Under the pieces are notes generated by a model. The model saw only the letters and a program-made list of their open reading frames with translations, did no database searches and was not told where the DNA came from. Both the position numbers and the translations under genes were made by a program. Positions 25,675 through 33,479 of a DNA stretch of 64,000 nt are shown in pieces. Numbering within the stretch: the stretch's first letter is position 1; each line of letters begins with the position of its first letter. Source of the DNA: Arthrobacter sp. AQ5-05 (GTDB taxonomy: Bacteria > Actinomycetota > Actinomycetes > Actinomycetales > Micrococcaceae); contig NZ_QMKQ01000002.1 in assembly GCF_003287975.1 (NCBI RefSeq), positions 124,001 through 188,000 of the forward strand, in the 5' to 3' direction.

Positions 25675-26940
25675 CTACTTGGCCGCGTCGGCCTTGGCCT
25701 GGATTTCCTTCAGGACATCCGGGGCGGACTTGCCGGTGGCGATCTGGCCCATCAGCGACTTGAAGGCTCCATCGGTGGCGTTCCAGGCCGGGTTGGTGGT
25801 CGGGTAGAACACCGCGTTGGGCAGCATGTCCAGGAACGGCTTGAGGGTTTCGTCGCCGGCCAGCTTCTCGGAGCCCGACATGGTGGTCGGCAGGAAGCCC
25901 TCGGTGGAGACCCAGTCGGTGTAGACATCGGCGGAGAAGAAGTAGTCCATGAACTTCTTGACCGCTGCGGCCTTGGAACCATCGTTCTTGAAGGACATCA
26001 GGCGGTCTGCAACGCCTAGGGTTGCCGGTTCGCCGGACTTGGTGGCAACCGGTGCGATGCCGTATTCAAGCTTCGGGTTCTCGGTCTTGATCTGTCCCAC
26101 GGTCTGCGGCAGGCCGTAGGCAAAGCCGAGCTTGCCCTGGATGAAGGTGTTGAGCATCGGGGTGCGCTGGGTGGCGCCCGGATCCTTTTGGGTGACGCCG
26201 TCCTTGACCATCTTCTGCATGAACTCAGCGGCCTCGACGTTGGCCGGGGTGTCGACGGCGATGTTGGTGGCGTCGCCGAAGTTTCCGCCGTTGCCGGCGA
26301 ACCAGATCAGCGATTCGCCCTGGGCCTCTTCGTTGCCCAGGGGCATGCCGTAGCCGTCGGACTTGGTCTTGTCACTGATGGCCTTGGCCGCGTCGTGCAG
26401 CTCGTCCCAGGTCTTGGGGACCTCGGTGACGCCCGCCTCTTCCATCAGGGTCTTGTTGTAGAACAGGGCGCGGGCCGAGGCGATCAGCGGCAGGCCGTAC
26501 TGGGTGCCGTCAACCTTCTCGTTCTCTGCAAAGGACGGCTGGAAGTCGGCCACTGTTGCCTCGGAGGCAATGTCGGTGGCCGGTGCGAGCAGGCCTTCGG
26601 CGGCGAACTCGGCAAAGGCGCCTCCGTTGTAGATGTCCGGTGCCTTGTTGCCCTGGATCTTGGTCTTCAGCACGCCTTCGATGTTTTCCCACGACTGCAT
26701 TTCAAGGTTGACCTTGACGTCGGTGTTGGCTGCCTCGAAGTCCTTGATGACCTTTTCCCAGAGGGCCTTGGTGCCGTCGGAGTAGCTCGGGACCATCATG
26801 TCCAGGGTGGTGACGGCGCCGGGTGAGCTGACATCGTCGTTTCCGCCGGTGTTTCCCCCGCCAAAGCCGCAAGAGGTCAGCAGCAGTGCGGCGGCGGCAG
26901 CACCGGCAACGACCACGCCTCGGAGATTGCGCTTTTTCAT
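25675..26940 (-). CDS. ABC transporter extracellular sugar-binding lipoprotein
   Basis: 421 aa from the ATG at 26938-26940 (GAGGATCA upstream). Lipoprotein signal peptide MKKRNLRGVVVAGAA with lipobox LLTSC (Cys24), then a family 1 solute-binding protein: VNLEMQSWENIE, APDIYNGGAFAEF, ALFYNKTLMEEAGV, SLIWFAGNGG, MLNTFIQGKLGFAYG. It captures the sugar outside the membrane and delivers it to the two permeases. It is first in the transporter operon, behind putative DeoR operators. The exact sugar (galactosamine or N-acetylgalactosamine) is inferred from the neighbouring enzymes. Confidence 0.95.
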   Translation of the reverse strand: MKKRNLRGVVVAGAAAAALLLTSCGFGGGNTGGNDDVSSPGAVTTLDMMVPSYSDGTKALWEKVIKDFEAANTDVKVNLEMQSWENIEGVLKTKIQGNKAPDIYNGGAFAEFAAEGLLAPATDIASEATVADFQPSFAENEKVDGTQYGLPLIASARALFYNKTLMEEAGVTEVPKTWDELHDAAKAISDKTKSDGYGMPLGNEEAQGESLIWFAGNGGNFGDATNIAVDTPANVEAAEFMQKMVKDGVTQKDPGATQRTPMLNTFIQGKLGFAYGLPQTVGQIKTENPKLEYGIAPVATKSGEPATLGVADRLMSFKNDGSKAAAVKKFMDYFFSADVYTDWVSTEGFLPTTMSGSEKLAGDETLKPFLDMLPNAVFYPTTNPAWNATDGAFKSLMGQIATGKSAPDVLKEIQAKADAAK

Positions 26941-26965
26941 TGATCCTCGTTCCATGGGGTCGTTG

Positions 26966-27031
26966 TGATCGTTTGGCATTTCACAACGACAAGAATGATG
27001 TTATGTGCTTTATTTGCGATCAGAACGATCA
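26966..27031 (-). promoter_or_regulatory. Putative DeoR-regulator operators ahead of the transporter operon
   Basis: TGATCGTTTG at 26966-26975 is repeated exactly at 30953-30962 ahead of the enzyme operon. Within the same AT-rich promoter region CGATCA (27017-27022) and ACGATCA (27025-27031) are half-sites in the opposite orientation. Location 26-91 bases upstream of the binding-protein start suits repression. Confidence 0.5.
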
Positions 27032-27201
27032 ATAAAGTACATGCACTCTTGATTATGGTGTGACGACTGACACTGGGTCAAGCCGATTGGGTCACAAAGC
27101 AGATACATTTCACACGGATCACGGTTTTGCCTCGACCGGCCTTCGTTTTCGGGCTCAATGGATTCCCGGCGCCGGGAAGGGAGCCGGCAAGCGGGGTCGA
27201 G

Positions 27202-28044
27202 CTAGTTCGATTCCCCGGCAAAGAGGCGCAGCAAGCGTGCGCTCTCCGTCGCCATGGCCTCGCGGCCGCGGGTTAGGTACTTGCGCGAATCCACGACACT
27301 CGGATTGGCTTCGAGGTATTCGCGGATGGCCCGGGTGAAGAAGCCGTTCAGGTGCGTGGAGACGTTGATCTTGGTCATGCCCGCATGGATGGCGGCCACG
27401 ATGTTCTCGTCGCTGACGCCCGAGGAACCGTGCAGCACCAGCGGCACGTCCAGTGCCGCACGGATGCGGGCGATCAGCTCGATGTCCAGGGTGGCGGAGC
27501 GGTCCAGCATGGCGTGGGAGGAACCGACCGCCACGGCCAGGGCGTCGACGCCGGTGGCCTGGACAAACGCGCGCGCCTCGTCGGGATCGGTGCGCACGCC
27601 CGGCGCATGGGCTCCGTCCTTGCCGCCGATCTTCCCCAGCTCGGCCTCGACGTAGACGCCTGCCGCGTGGGCATACTCGGCCACGCGCCGGGTGGCCGCG
27701 ACGTTCTGCCCGTACTCCAGGTGCGCGCCGTCGAACATGATCGACCCAAAGCCCAAATCGACCGCGGCCTTGGCCAGGTCCTCGGATTCGGCGTGGTCAA
27801 GGTGCACGGCGACCGGGACGTCGGCATTGCGGGCGGCGGCCAGGGATGCCAGGGCAATGGGTTCCAGGGAGCCGTGGTAGCCCACGCAGTTTTCGGAGAT
27901 CTGCAGGATCACCGGGGTTTGGGCGATCTCGGCGCCGCGGATGAGCGCCTCGGCGCTTTCCAGGTGGATGACGTTGAAGGCGCCCTGGCCGATGTTGGCG
28001 GCGCGCGCGGCATTCATGATTTCAGCGGTGTTGACCAGGGGCAC
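27202..28044 (-). CDS. Class II tagatose/fructose-bisphosphate aldolase
   Basis: 280 aa. Class II aldolase barrel with metal ligands H81/H84 in VHLDHAESEDL, YVEAELGKIGG, a further His in LVLHGSSGVSD, and the phosphate-binding INVSTHLN. Length and the GatY/KbaY-like HLDHAES text favour a tagatose-1,6-bisphosphate aldolase, splitting it to glycerone phosphate and glyceraldehyde 3-phosphate. It is the last gene of the agaS-kinase-kinase-aldolase operon; the aldolase start is 36 bases after the PfkB stop. Fructose-1,6-bisphosphate as substrate cannot be excluded. Confidence 0.88.
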   Translation of the reverse strand: MPLVNTAEIMNAARAANIGQGAFNVIHLESAEALIRGAEIAQTPVILQISENCVGYHGSLEPIALASLAAARNADVPVAVHLDHAESEDLAKAAVDLGFGSIMFDGAHLEYGQNVAATRRVAEYAHAAGVYVEAELGKIGGKDGAHAPGVRTDPDEARAFVQATGVDALAVAVGSSHAMLDRSATLDIELIARIRAALDVPLVLHGSSGVSDENIVAAIHAGMTKINVSTHLNGFFTRAIREYLEANPSVVDSRKYLTRGREAMATESARLLRLFAGESN

Positions 28045-28080
28045 GGTGGGTGCGTCCTTTCAAGGAGGGGTGGGTGCGCC

Positions 28081-29016
28081 CTAGGGCGCCGTGGAGGAGG
28101 AGAGCACCAGGGCCCGGGCCAGCTCGGGGTGGGAGGGGTGCAGTTCCCCGGCCGTGGGCATGAGCACCGCGGAGGCGGACCAGGCGGCGGCACGCGGCAG
28201 GATCACCGTCGCGTGGTCCTCGCCAAGGTGCAGGCCCGCTGCGATGGCGGCGACCACCGAGTCCCCGGCCCCGGTGGGGTTGCCCACCAGCGGTTCGGGC
28301 AACCGGGCGGCGTTCCAGCGCGTCGGGGAGTGGGCCCCGAAGTGGAAGAGCCCTTCTTCCCCGGCGCTGGCATAGACGTGCTTGGCGCCGGCGGCCAACA
28401 GGATCGCTGCTCCGGTTTGGAGCGAATCGGTGCCGGTGATCTCTGCCAGCTCGTGGTGGTTGGGCTTGAGCACCGTGGCGCCGGCGCGCGCGGCGGCCAG
28501 CAGCGCGGGGCCGGAGGTGTCGATGATGCTGGGGATTCTCCGGCGTGCGGCCTCGCGCACGCACCACGGGTAGAAGTCCTCATCCGCCCCCTCGGGCAGC
28601 GAGCCGGAGGCGGCCAGCACGGTGGCGCCCTGGTCCAGCAGGGCAATGATTTGTGCGCGCAGGGAGTCCCATTCGGCGTCGCTCAGGGCGCCGCCGCGCT
28701 CGTTCAGGACCGTGGTGCGCCCGGTGCCGTGTTCGACCACGGCCATGCTGCGCCTGGTTTCTGGGGCAACATGGACCAGCGAGTGCGCGACGCCGGCGGC
28801 TTCAAGCTCCCTGGCGAACACCCGCCCGTTGGCGCCACCCACAGGGGCCAGCGCGATGACGGGCAAGCCCTGGGAGTGCAGCACTCGTGCCACGTTCAGG
28901 CCCTTGCCGCCGGCCCTCCGATGCGGGGCGTCGACGCGGTTGGATCCGCCGACATCCAGCGCCTGGAGGCCGTAGGTTTCATCCACCGCGGGATTCGGGG
29001 TGATGGTCAGGATCAC
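28081..29016 (-). CDS. PfkB-family hexose-phosphate kinase (tagatose-6-phosphate/1-phosphofructokinase type)
   Basis: 311 aa from the GTG at 29014-29016, which overlaps the ROK kinase stop by 4 bases. Starts MILTITPNPAVDETY, with the GGKGLNVARVL substrate loop and the catalytic GNPTGAGDSVVAAI near the end, diagnostic of the LacC/FruK branch. In this context it would phosphorylate tagatose 6-phosphate at C1 to feed the downstream aldolase. FruK-like activity is the main alternative. Confidence 0.9.
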   Translation of the reverse strand: MILTITPNPAVDETYGLQALDVGGSNRVDAPHRRAGGKGLNVARVLHSQGLPVIALAPVGGANGRVFARELEAAGVAHSLVHVAPETRRSMAVVEHGTGRTTVLNERGGALSDAEWDSLRAQIIALLDQGATVLAASGSLPEGADEDFYPWCVREAARRRIPSIIDTSGPALLAAARAGATVLKPNHHELAEITGTDSLQTGAAILLAAGAKHVYASAGEEGLFHFGAHSPTRWNAARLPEPLVGNPTGAGDSVVAAIAAGLHLGEDHATVILPRAAAWSASAVLMPTAGELHPSHPELARALVLSSSTAP

Positions 29017-29942
29017 GGGTGCACTTCCCTGGCTTCGGCTGCCTTCAGGTAGGCGCCGCGCAGGCCGGCGTCCTGGCCCAGCCGGGCCGGGACGATCAGC
29101 GGTTCGCGGTGGTAGGAGAGCTTGTGGCGCAGCGAGCGGCGCAGCGGTTCCAGCAACGCCTCTCCGGCCTGGGCCAGCCCGCCGCCGATGATCACTGCCT
29201 CGGGTGCGATCGAGGAGCACAGCTGGGCGATGGAGAAGGCGATGGCCTCCACGGCCTCGTTCCAGATCCGTGCGGCCACCGGGTCCCCGGCCTTCATGGC
29301 CTTGAGCACCTCGTGGGCGCCTTCGACCGGGCGGCCGCTGGCCTGTGTGTAGCGCTTGGCAATGCCACCTGCCGAGCCGATGGTTTCGAGGCAGCCGTGG
29401 GCGCCGCAGGCGCAGTCGAGCCCTCCGGGAACCGCGGCGTGGCCCAGTTCCCCGGCGTAGCCGCCGGCCGAGACGGCGTGGCCGTCGATGAAGAGGGCGG
29501 CGGCGATCCCCGTGCCGATCACCAGCATCACCGCGTTGCGCACCTTGGTGCCCAGGGCGGCGCCGGCACCGAAGCGCAGTTCGGCTGCCCCGGCCGTTGA
29601 CACATCGTGGCCGAAGCCCACCGGCAGGGCGAAGGCCTTGGAAGCCATCTCCCGCAGCGGGGCATCGCGCCAGCCGAGGTTCGCGGAGAAGACCCCGAGC
29701 CCCGCGTCCTCGTCAACGATTCCACAGACCAGCAGGCCCACGGCCTGCGGGACGAGCAGGGGCGATTGGGCCATCAGGTCCGTTCCCAGGCCGTGCAGTT
29801 GGTCGATCAGCGAGGCGGCCGGATCGGGAGTGCCGCGCCGGGTGGGAACCCGGCGGATGCCCAACAGGTTTCCCGCATCGTCGGACAGCGCCGACTTGAT
29901 GTCGGTGCCTCCCACGTCAAAGAGCAGGTACGGAGGGTTCAT
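29013..29942 (-). CDS. ROK-family sugar kinase
   Basis: 309 aa from the ATG at 29940-29942; a GTG at 29954 is the alternative. ATP-binding LLFDVGGTDIKSAL, catalytic GHDVSTAGAAELRFG region, VIGTGIAAALFIDG and the ROK zinc motif CACGAHGCLETIGS are visible. Here it most likely phosphorylates the imported amino sugar at C6. Coupled to the downstream PfkB kinase by a 4-base overlap. Confidence 0.92.
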   Translation of the reverse strand: MNPPYLLFDVGGTDIKSALSDDAGNLLGIRRVPTRRGTPDPAASLIDQLHGLGTDLMAQSPLLVPQAVGLLVCGIVDEDAGLGVFSANLGWRDAPLREMASKAFALPVGFGHDVSTAGAAELRFGAGAALGTKVRNAVMLVIGTGIAAALFIDGHAVSAGGYAGELGHAAVPGGLDCACGAHGCLETIGSAGGIAKRYTQASGRPVEGAHEVLKAMKAGDPVAARIWNEAVEAIAFSIAQLCSSIAPEAVIIGGGLAQAGEALLEPLRRSLRHKLSYHREPLIVPARLGQDAGLRGAYLKAAEAREVHP

Positions 29943-29968
29943 GGTGTGCGGCACTCCCGATCGGTTCC

Positions 29969-30877
29969 CTAGGCGTCTTCGGACAGGATGACCGAGCGCG
30001 ACAGGTTGCGCGGGCTATCCGGGTTCATGCCGCGGGCGCGGGCACGGTCCAGGGTGACGCGGTGGATGCGGGCCAGCTCGGCCAGCGGGTGCACGTCGTT
30101 GTTGATGTACAGGGCGCCGGTGCGCACCATGTCCCCGGCCAGCCCCTCGGGCTCTTCGCCCAGCATCCAGGTCACGCGGTTCGGTGCGGCGATGGAGATC
30201 GGGCCGTGGCGGTAGTCCATGGCCGGGTAGGACTCGGTCCAGCCCTGGACGGCCTCGCGCATCTTCAGCGCAGCCTCGTGGGCCAGGCCGATGGTCCAGC
30301 CGCGGCCCAGGAAGGTGAACTGCTCGGCGTCGATCAGTTCCTTCGGGGTTTCGGCGGTGACGGCGGTGCGGGCATCGGCCACGGCCTCGGTCAGGTCGAC
30401 CCCGACGCTGGTGAGCAGGTAGGCCAGCGCGGAGGTGGCGAAGCGGGTCTGCACGACGGACTGCTCGTCGGCGTAGGGCAGCTCGACCACGGCATCGACC
30501 TTGGTGACGATCGGGGAGGTGGTGTCGCCGATGACCGCGACGGTCCGGATCGAGCCATCAAGGTGGCCCAGCAGTTCCAGGACCTCGGAGGTGGTGCCCG
30601 AGCGGGTGATGGCCACCAGCACGTCGTAGTCGCGGGTGGCGATGAATGCCTCGGAGGCGGCGAACGCGTCGGTGACGCCCTTGCCGGCAGATTCGCGGGC
30701 GGCGGCGTAGGCCTGGGCCATGAACCAGGAGGTGCCGCAGCCGACGACCGCTACGCGCAGGCCATCCGCGGGAAGCAGGGACTCGGCCTTGGACTGGGCG
30801 ATGGCGCGTTCCCAGATCTCCGGCTGCGAGGTGAGTTCGATGTCCATGTGGTGGCCAAGCTGGCTGATGTCGCTCAA
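29969..30877 (-). CDS. SIS-domain sugar-phosphate isomerase/deaminase, AgaS type
   Basis: 302 aa. The TTG at 30875-30877 is chosen as start because AAGGAGA precedes it at 6-7 bases and the text SDISQLGHHMDIELTSQPEIW matches the family start. Two SIS domains: VVGCGTSWFMAQAYAA plus AITRSGTTSEVLELL, and FLGRGWTIGLAHEAALKMREA. AgaS-type enzymes convert galactosamine 6-phosphate to tagatose 6-phosphate with loss of ammonia. First gene of the catabolic operon, with a DeoR-type operator upstream. Confidence 0.88.
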   Translation of the reverse strand: MSDISQLGHHMDIELTSQPEIWERAIAQSKAESLLPADGLRVAVVGCGTSWFMAQAYAAARESAGKGVTDAFAASEAFIATRDYDVLVAITRSGTTSEVLELLGHLDGSIRTVAVIGDTTSPIVTKVDAVVELPYADEQSVVQTRFATSALAYLLTSVGVDLTEAVADARTAVTAETPKELIDAEQFTFLGRGWTIGLAHEAALKMREAVQGWTESYPAMDYRHGPISIAAPNRVTWMLGEEPEGLAGDMVRTGALYINNDVHPLAELARIHRVTLDRARARGMNPDSPRNLSRSVILSEDA

Positions 30878-30952
30878 GACTGTCTCCTTCTGTGACCCGG
30901 GGCCCACGAATGTGCCCGGGAATGGCAAGTTCTTCCCTACTATGATTGCTTA

Positions 30953-30978
30953 TGATCGTTTGACTTGTCTACCGATCA
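30953..30978 (-). promoter_or_regulatory. Putative DeoR-regulator operator ahead of the agaS operon
   Basis: TGATCGTTTG (30953-30962) and the opposite half-site CGATCA (30973-30978), 76-101 bases upstream of the agaS start in an AT-rich stretch. The first decamer is identical to the one ahead of the transporter operon. The rest of 30878-31144 shows no gene. Confidence 0.5.
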
Positions 30979-31144
30979 TAAAAAATCTCAACGCGTACAT
31001 TCCGTTTGGCCTGCCGTGGCGGCACGTTTCGTTCTGGGAACCTGTGTATTCGGCTTCCGGTACCGGAGCCTGCCACCACCCGCACCGCACCGCTTCCGGG
31101 CTCTGGCGGTTTCCGGAATTGCCCGGCCGCCTTAAAGCAGTGAA

Positions 31145-31187
31145 GCCCCGGCACCTGGGAATCTAAAGTGATTCCGGGTGCCGGGGC
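31145..31187 (-). terminator. Hairpin terminator after tpx
   Basis: GCCCCGGCACC (from 31145) pairs with GGTGCCGGGGC (ending 31187), extended by an imperfect inner stem. It lies 52 bases past the tpx stop on the minus strand. Confidence 0.65.
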
Positions 31188-31239
31188 CCACCCCCAGGCT
31201 GCGGCCCGGCTGCGAGGCAGCCAAGCCGAGCAAGGATGC

Positions 31240-31737
31240 CTAGGACAGCGCGGCGATTGCTGCGTCGTAGTTCGGTTCGCTGGAGATTTCCGGAACCACC
31301 TCGTGGTGCAGGACCACGCCGTTCTCGTCGAGGACCACGACCGCGCGGGCCAGCAGGCCGCGCAGCGGTCCGTCGGCCTGGGTCAGGCCGAATTCTGCGC
31401 CGAAGTCGGAGCGGAAGCTCGACGCCGGAACAACGTTCTCGAGGCCTTCGGCACCGCAGAAGCGGCCCAGGGCGAACGGCAGGTCGGCCGAAGCACACAC
31501 GACTGCGGTGTTCTCCAGGCCGGCGGCCAATTCGTTGAACTTGCGGACCGAGGAGGCGCAGACACCGGTGTCGATCGACGGGAAGACGTTGAGCACGACG
31601 CGCTTGCCGCGCAGCTCGCTGCTGTTTACGTCGCCAAGGTCGGCGCCGGTGAAAGCAAAGTCGGGAGCGGTTGCGCCAACGGCGGGCAGCTCGCCAACGG
31701 TTTGGACAGGGGTACCTTTGAGTGCAGTAATAGCCAT
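31240..31737 (-). CDS. tpx: Thiol peroxidase (atypical 2-Cys peroxiredoxin)
   Basis: 165 aa, full family length. Reduces hydrogen and alkyl peroxides in the cytoplasm using thioredoxin. The peroxidatic Cys60 is in FPSIDTGVCASSVRKF and the resolving Cys94 in LGRFCGAEGL, the spacing of Tpx. Starts MAITALKGTPVQT. Single-gene unit with its own terminator. Confidence 0.97.
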   Translation of the reverse strand: MAITALKGTPVQTVGELPAVGATAPDFAFTGADLGDVNSSELRGKRVVLNVFPSIDTGVCASSVRKFNELAAGLENTAVVCASADLPFALGRFCGAEGLENVVPASSFRSDFGAEFGLTQADGPLRGLLARAVVVLDENGVVLHHEVVPEISSEPNYDAAIAALS

Positions 31738-31837
31738 GCTCCTTGTTTATCACGAGCGCGACCGGCATCACTAAAAAATTCGCTGGCGGCGTCCGACATC
31801 AAGCCAGCCGCGTAATATCCGGTTCGTTGGGCAAATG

Positions 31838-32107
31838 TCAGTCATAAATCGCAGAACGATGCCCCAGTTCCAATGCGACGATGACCAACTGGTCGTCACT
31901 GAGGTCACAAATGATGCGGTAATCCCCAACCCTGTATCGCCACAGGCCAGCCAAGGAGCCGGTGAGCCCCCTGCCCCGGGAACGGGGGTCCGCCAGAGCG
32001 GATATCTCTTCCAGCGCCATTATCATTCGTCTTGCCGAGGGCTTGTCCAGCTTTCGCAACTCTTTCGCAGCGCGTTGCGAGTACCTAATCGTCCAGGCCA
32101 AGATCAC
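31838..32107 (-). CDS. relE: RelE/ParE-family toxin
   Basis: 89 aa from the GTG at 32105-32107; a TTG at 32101 would give a family-like start (AWTIRYSQRAAKEL). Compact RelE fold ending LWRYRVGDYRIICDL and LVIVALELGHRS with the conserved C-terminal Arg/Tyr residues of mRNA interferases. RelE toxins cut mRNA on the ribosome. It overlaps the antitoxin stop by about 20 bases, the usual coupling. Confidence 0.92.
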   Translation of the reverse strand: MILAWTIRYSQRAAKELRKLDKPSARRMIMALEEISALADPRSRGRGLTGSLAGLWRYRVGDYRIICDLSDDQLVIVALELGHRSAIYD

Positions 32108-32309
32108 GCTTCATTTCTTCATGGCTAATGGTCAGCTCGCGACCGGCACGTATGTCCGAGGCCAACTGGGCGATGCCGTACTCGCGCTCCAGGCGGGGCA
32201 GCCCGGATTCGATGAGCTCTCGCAAGTAGAAGGCCTTCGAACGATTGGTTTGGGCGGCGAGGCGATCCAAACGGGCTTCGGTCTCCTCGTCCAGTCGAAC
32301 TGAAGTCAT
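32085..32309 (-). CDS. relB: RelB-family ribbon-helix-helix antitoxin
   Basis: 74 aa, ATG at 32307-32309 with AGAGGAG upstream. N-terminal MTSVRLDEETEARLDRLAAQTNRS is a ribbon-helix-helix DNA-binding motif; the acidic C-terminal part (ISHEEMKRDLGLDD) would wrap the toxin. It neutralises RelE and represses its own promoter. The AT-rich stretch just upstream (32310-32350) is the likely operator/promoter. Confidence 0.92.
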   Translation of the reverse strand: MTSVRLDEETEARLDRLAAQTNRSKAFYLRELIESGLPRLEREYGIAQLASDIRAGRELTISHEEMKRDLGLDD

Positions 32310-32506
32310 GATGCTCCTCTTTTGACTACGATGATTACACGTATTCAAACTATAGGCCTTCTCCCTGGAAGATCTACGGAATGGGACAGGTACTTCCAAC
32401 GGTCGGAACCCCATGGTGCCTCCGCTTCCGTCATGGCGTTCCGCCGTGACGTCAGGATCTTGACGATGCCACTGCGGGCCTCGAGGGCCAAGAACATGTT
32501 GGGAAA

Positions 32507-33025
32507 GTGTTCATCGTGCCGTTCCGGGTTGCCAGGACCGTCGAAGCGGTGGGCGGGCGCACCTTCAAGGCGGTGCTGCTGACCCACGGGCACGATGACC
32601 ACATCCGGTACGCCCGCGAATTCGCGGACCTGGTCCAGGCACCGATCCACCTGAACCCGGCCGATACGATGCTCTGGCAGGACGTGTTCCCCGGAACCAC
32701 CGCCGATGCCGGGATCGCCGACGGGCAGGAGTTCGAGGTGGCCGGCACCACGCTGGTGGCCCTGCACACCCCCGGGCACTCCCCGGGTTCCACCTGCTTC
32801 CATGTGGAGTCCCTGGGCACCGTGTTTTCCGGGGACACGCTGTTCAACGGCGGTCCGGGTGCCACCGGGCGCAGCCATTCGAGTTTCGAGACGATCATCG
32901 ACTCGATCCGCGAACGCCTGCTCACCCTGCCGGCGAGCACCGTGGTGAACACCGGCCACGGGGATGCCACCACGATCGGGGCCGAGGCACCGAACCTGGA
33001 CGAGTGGATCAAACGCGGCCACTGA
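32507..33025 (+). CDS. MBL-fold metallohydrolase, N-terminally truncated
   Basis: 172 aa from a GTG at 32507. The metal-binding HGHDDH, HTPGHSPGS, SGDTLFNGG and the final VNTGHGDAT are all present, as in glyoxalase II-like hydrolases. Family members start ~35 residues earlier with two beta strands and an acidic LLIDPG turn. Here that part is absent: the in-frame sequence upstream is open only to 32450, where a TGA stops it, and it does not resemble the family. Either the gene lost its 5' end, perhaps when relBE arrived, or it uses a very short start. Probably inactive. Confidence 0.7.
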   Translation: MFIVPFRVARTVEAVGGRTFKAVLLTHGHDDHIRYAREFADLVQAPIHLNPADTMLWQDVFPGTTADAGIADGQEFEVAGTTLVALHTPGHSPGSTCFHVESLGTVFSGDTLFNGGPGATGRSHSSFETIIDSIRERLLTLPASTVVNTGHGDATTIGAEAPNLDEWIKRGH

Positions 33026-33040
33026 CATTCGTGTTTGCTG

Positions 33041-33074
33041 GTGTGGGAGTCATGCAACTTCATGACTCCCACAC
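33041..33074. terminator. Hairpin terminator after the truncated metallohydrolase
   Basis: Perfect 14-bp stem GTGTGGGAGTCATG (33041-33054) with CATGACTCCCACAC (33061-33074), 6-nt loop, then CTGTTT on the plus strand. It also lies just past the minus-strand remnant that stops at 33090. Confidence 0.85.
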
Positions 33075-33089
33075 CTGTTTAATGGGCGC

Positions 33090-33240
33090 CTACAGTTTCA
33101 CCATGGAAAGATTGACTATCTCAGGGCCCGAGGCTGGATGCATGCCAAACTCGGTGTCGATATGCGCAAAAATCGAAGTACCTGGAGCGTCAGCCTCGAT
33201 CTGCACGCCTAAATTTTGCAAGAATCGCGCATAACATACA
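33090..33240 (-). pseudogene. C-terminal remnant of an unidentified protein
   Basis: A minus-strand frame ending in TAG at 33090-33092 reads coherently for ~46 codons: RFLQNLGVQIEADAPG, then TSIFAHIDTEFG, then MHPASGPEIVNLSMVKL. The composition (alternating strand-like hydrophobics, few Arg/Ala runs) differs from the random shadow frames here. A hairpin terminator follows directly and palindromic sites lie directly upstream, as if the middle of a regulated gene had been deleted. I cannot assign a family. Confidence 0.35.
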
Positions 33241-33280
33241 CATTTCAAATAAGCGCTCTGACATGTGGAATCTACAAGCT

Positions 33281-33318
33281 ACGCATAAGTTATGCGTAAA
33301 ATTATGCATAACTTATGC
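33281..33318. promoter_or_regulatory. Twin palindromic operators without an intact target gene
   Basis: ACGCATAA-G-TTATGCGT (33281-33297) is a perfect palindrome. GCATAA-C-TTATGC (33306-33318) repeats it with centres 23 bp apart, about two helical turns. A degenerate third half-site GCATAACATA is at 33229-33238. This is the pattern of tandem repressor sites in an AT-rich island. Confidence 0.55.
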
Positions 33319-33321
33319 GCA

Positions 33322-33380
33322 ATACGAACACCAACCCACGGTGCGCATGAGTCACGCTCAGTGCGGGTGGGTGTTCGTAT
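33322..33380. repeat. Large imperfect inverted repeat (18-bp arms)
   Basis: Arms 33322-33339 and 33363-33380 match at 16 of 18 positions (outer 11 perfect: ATACGAACACC / GGTGTTCGTAT) around a 23-nt centre that itself contains TGAG...CTCA. It starts 4 bases after the twin palindromes and lies 100 bases from the hutI stop. Could be a mobile-element end, recombination site or structured RNA. The remaining bases to 33479 show nothing. Confidence 0.6.
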
Positions 33381-33479
33381 AGACACTCTCCGGCAACGGT
33401 GACGAAAACACGGAGCCGACTAGAACTTTGTTGCATCCATGAATGTCTTCGAGTGCGGCACTGCGATGGCTACCCCCGC

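Noticed and set aside
33306-33318. Resemblance of ATAACTTATGC to part of a loxP-type arm
   Set aside because: Short coincidence; no spacer and second arm of the right kind and no recombinase gene nearby.
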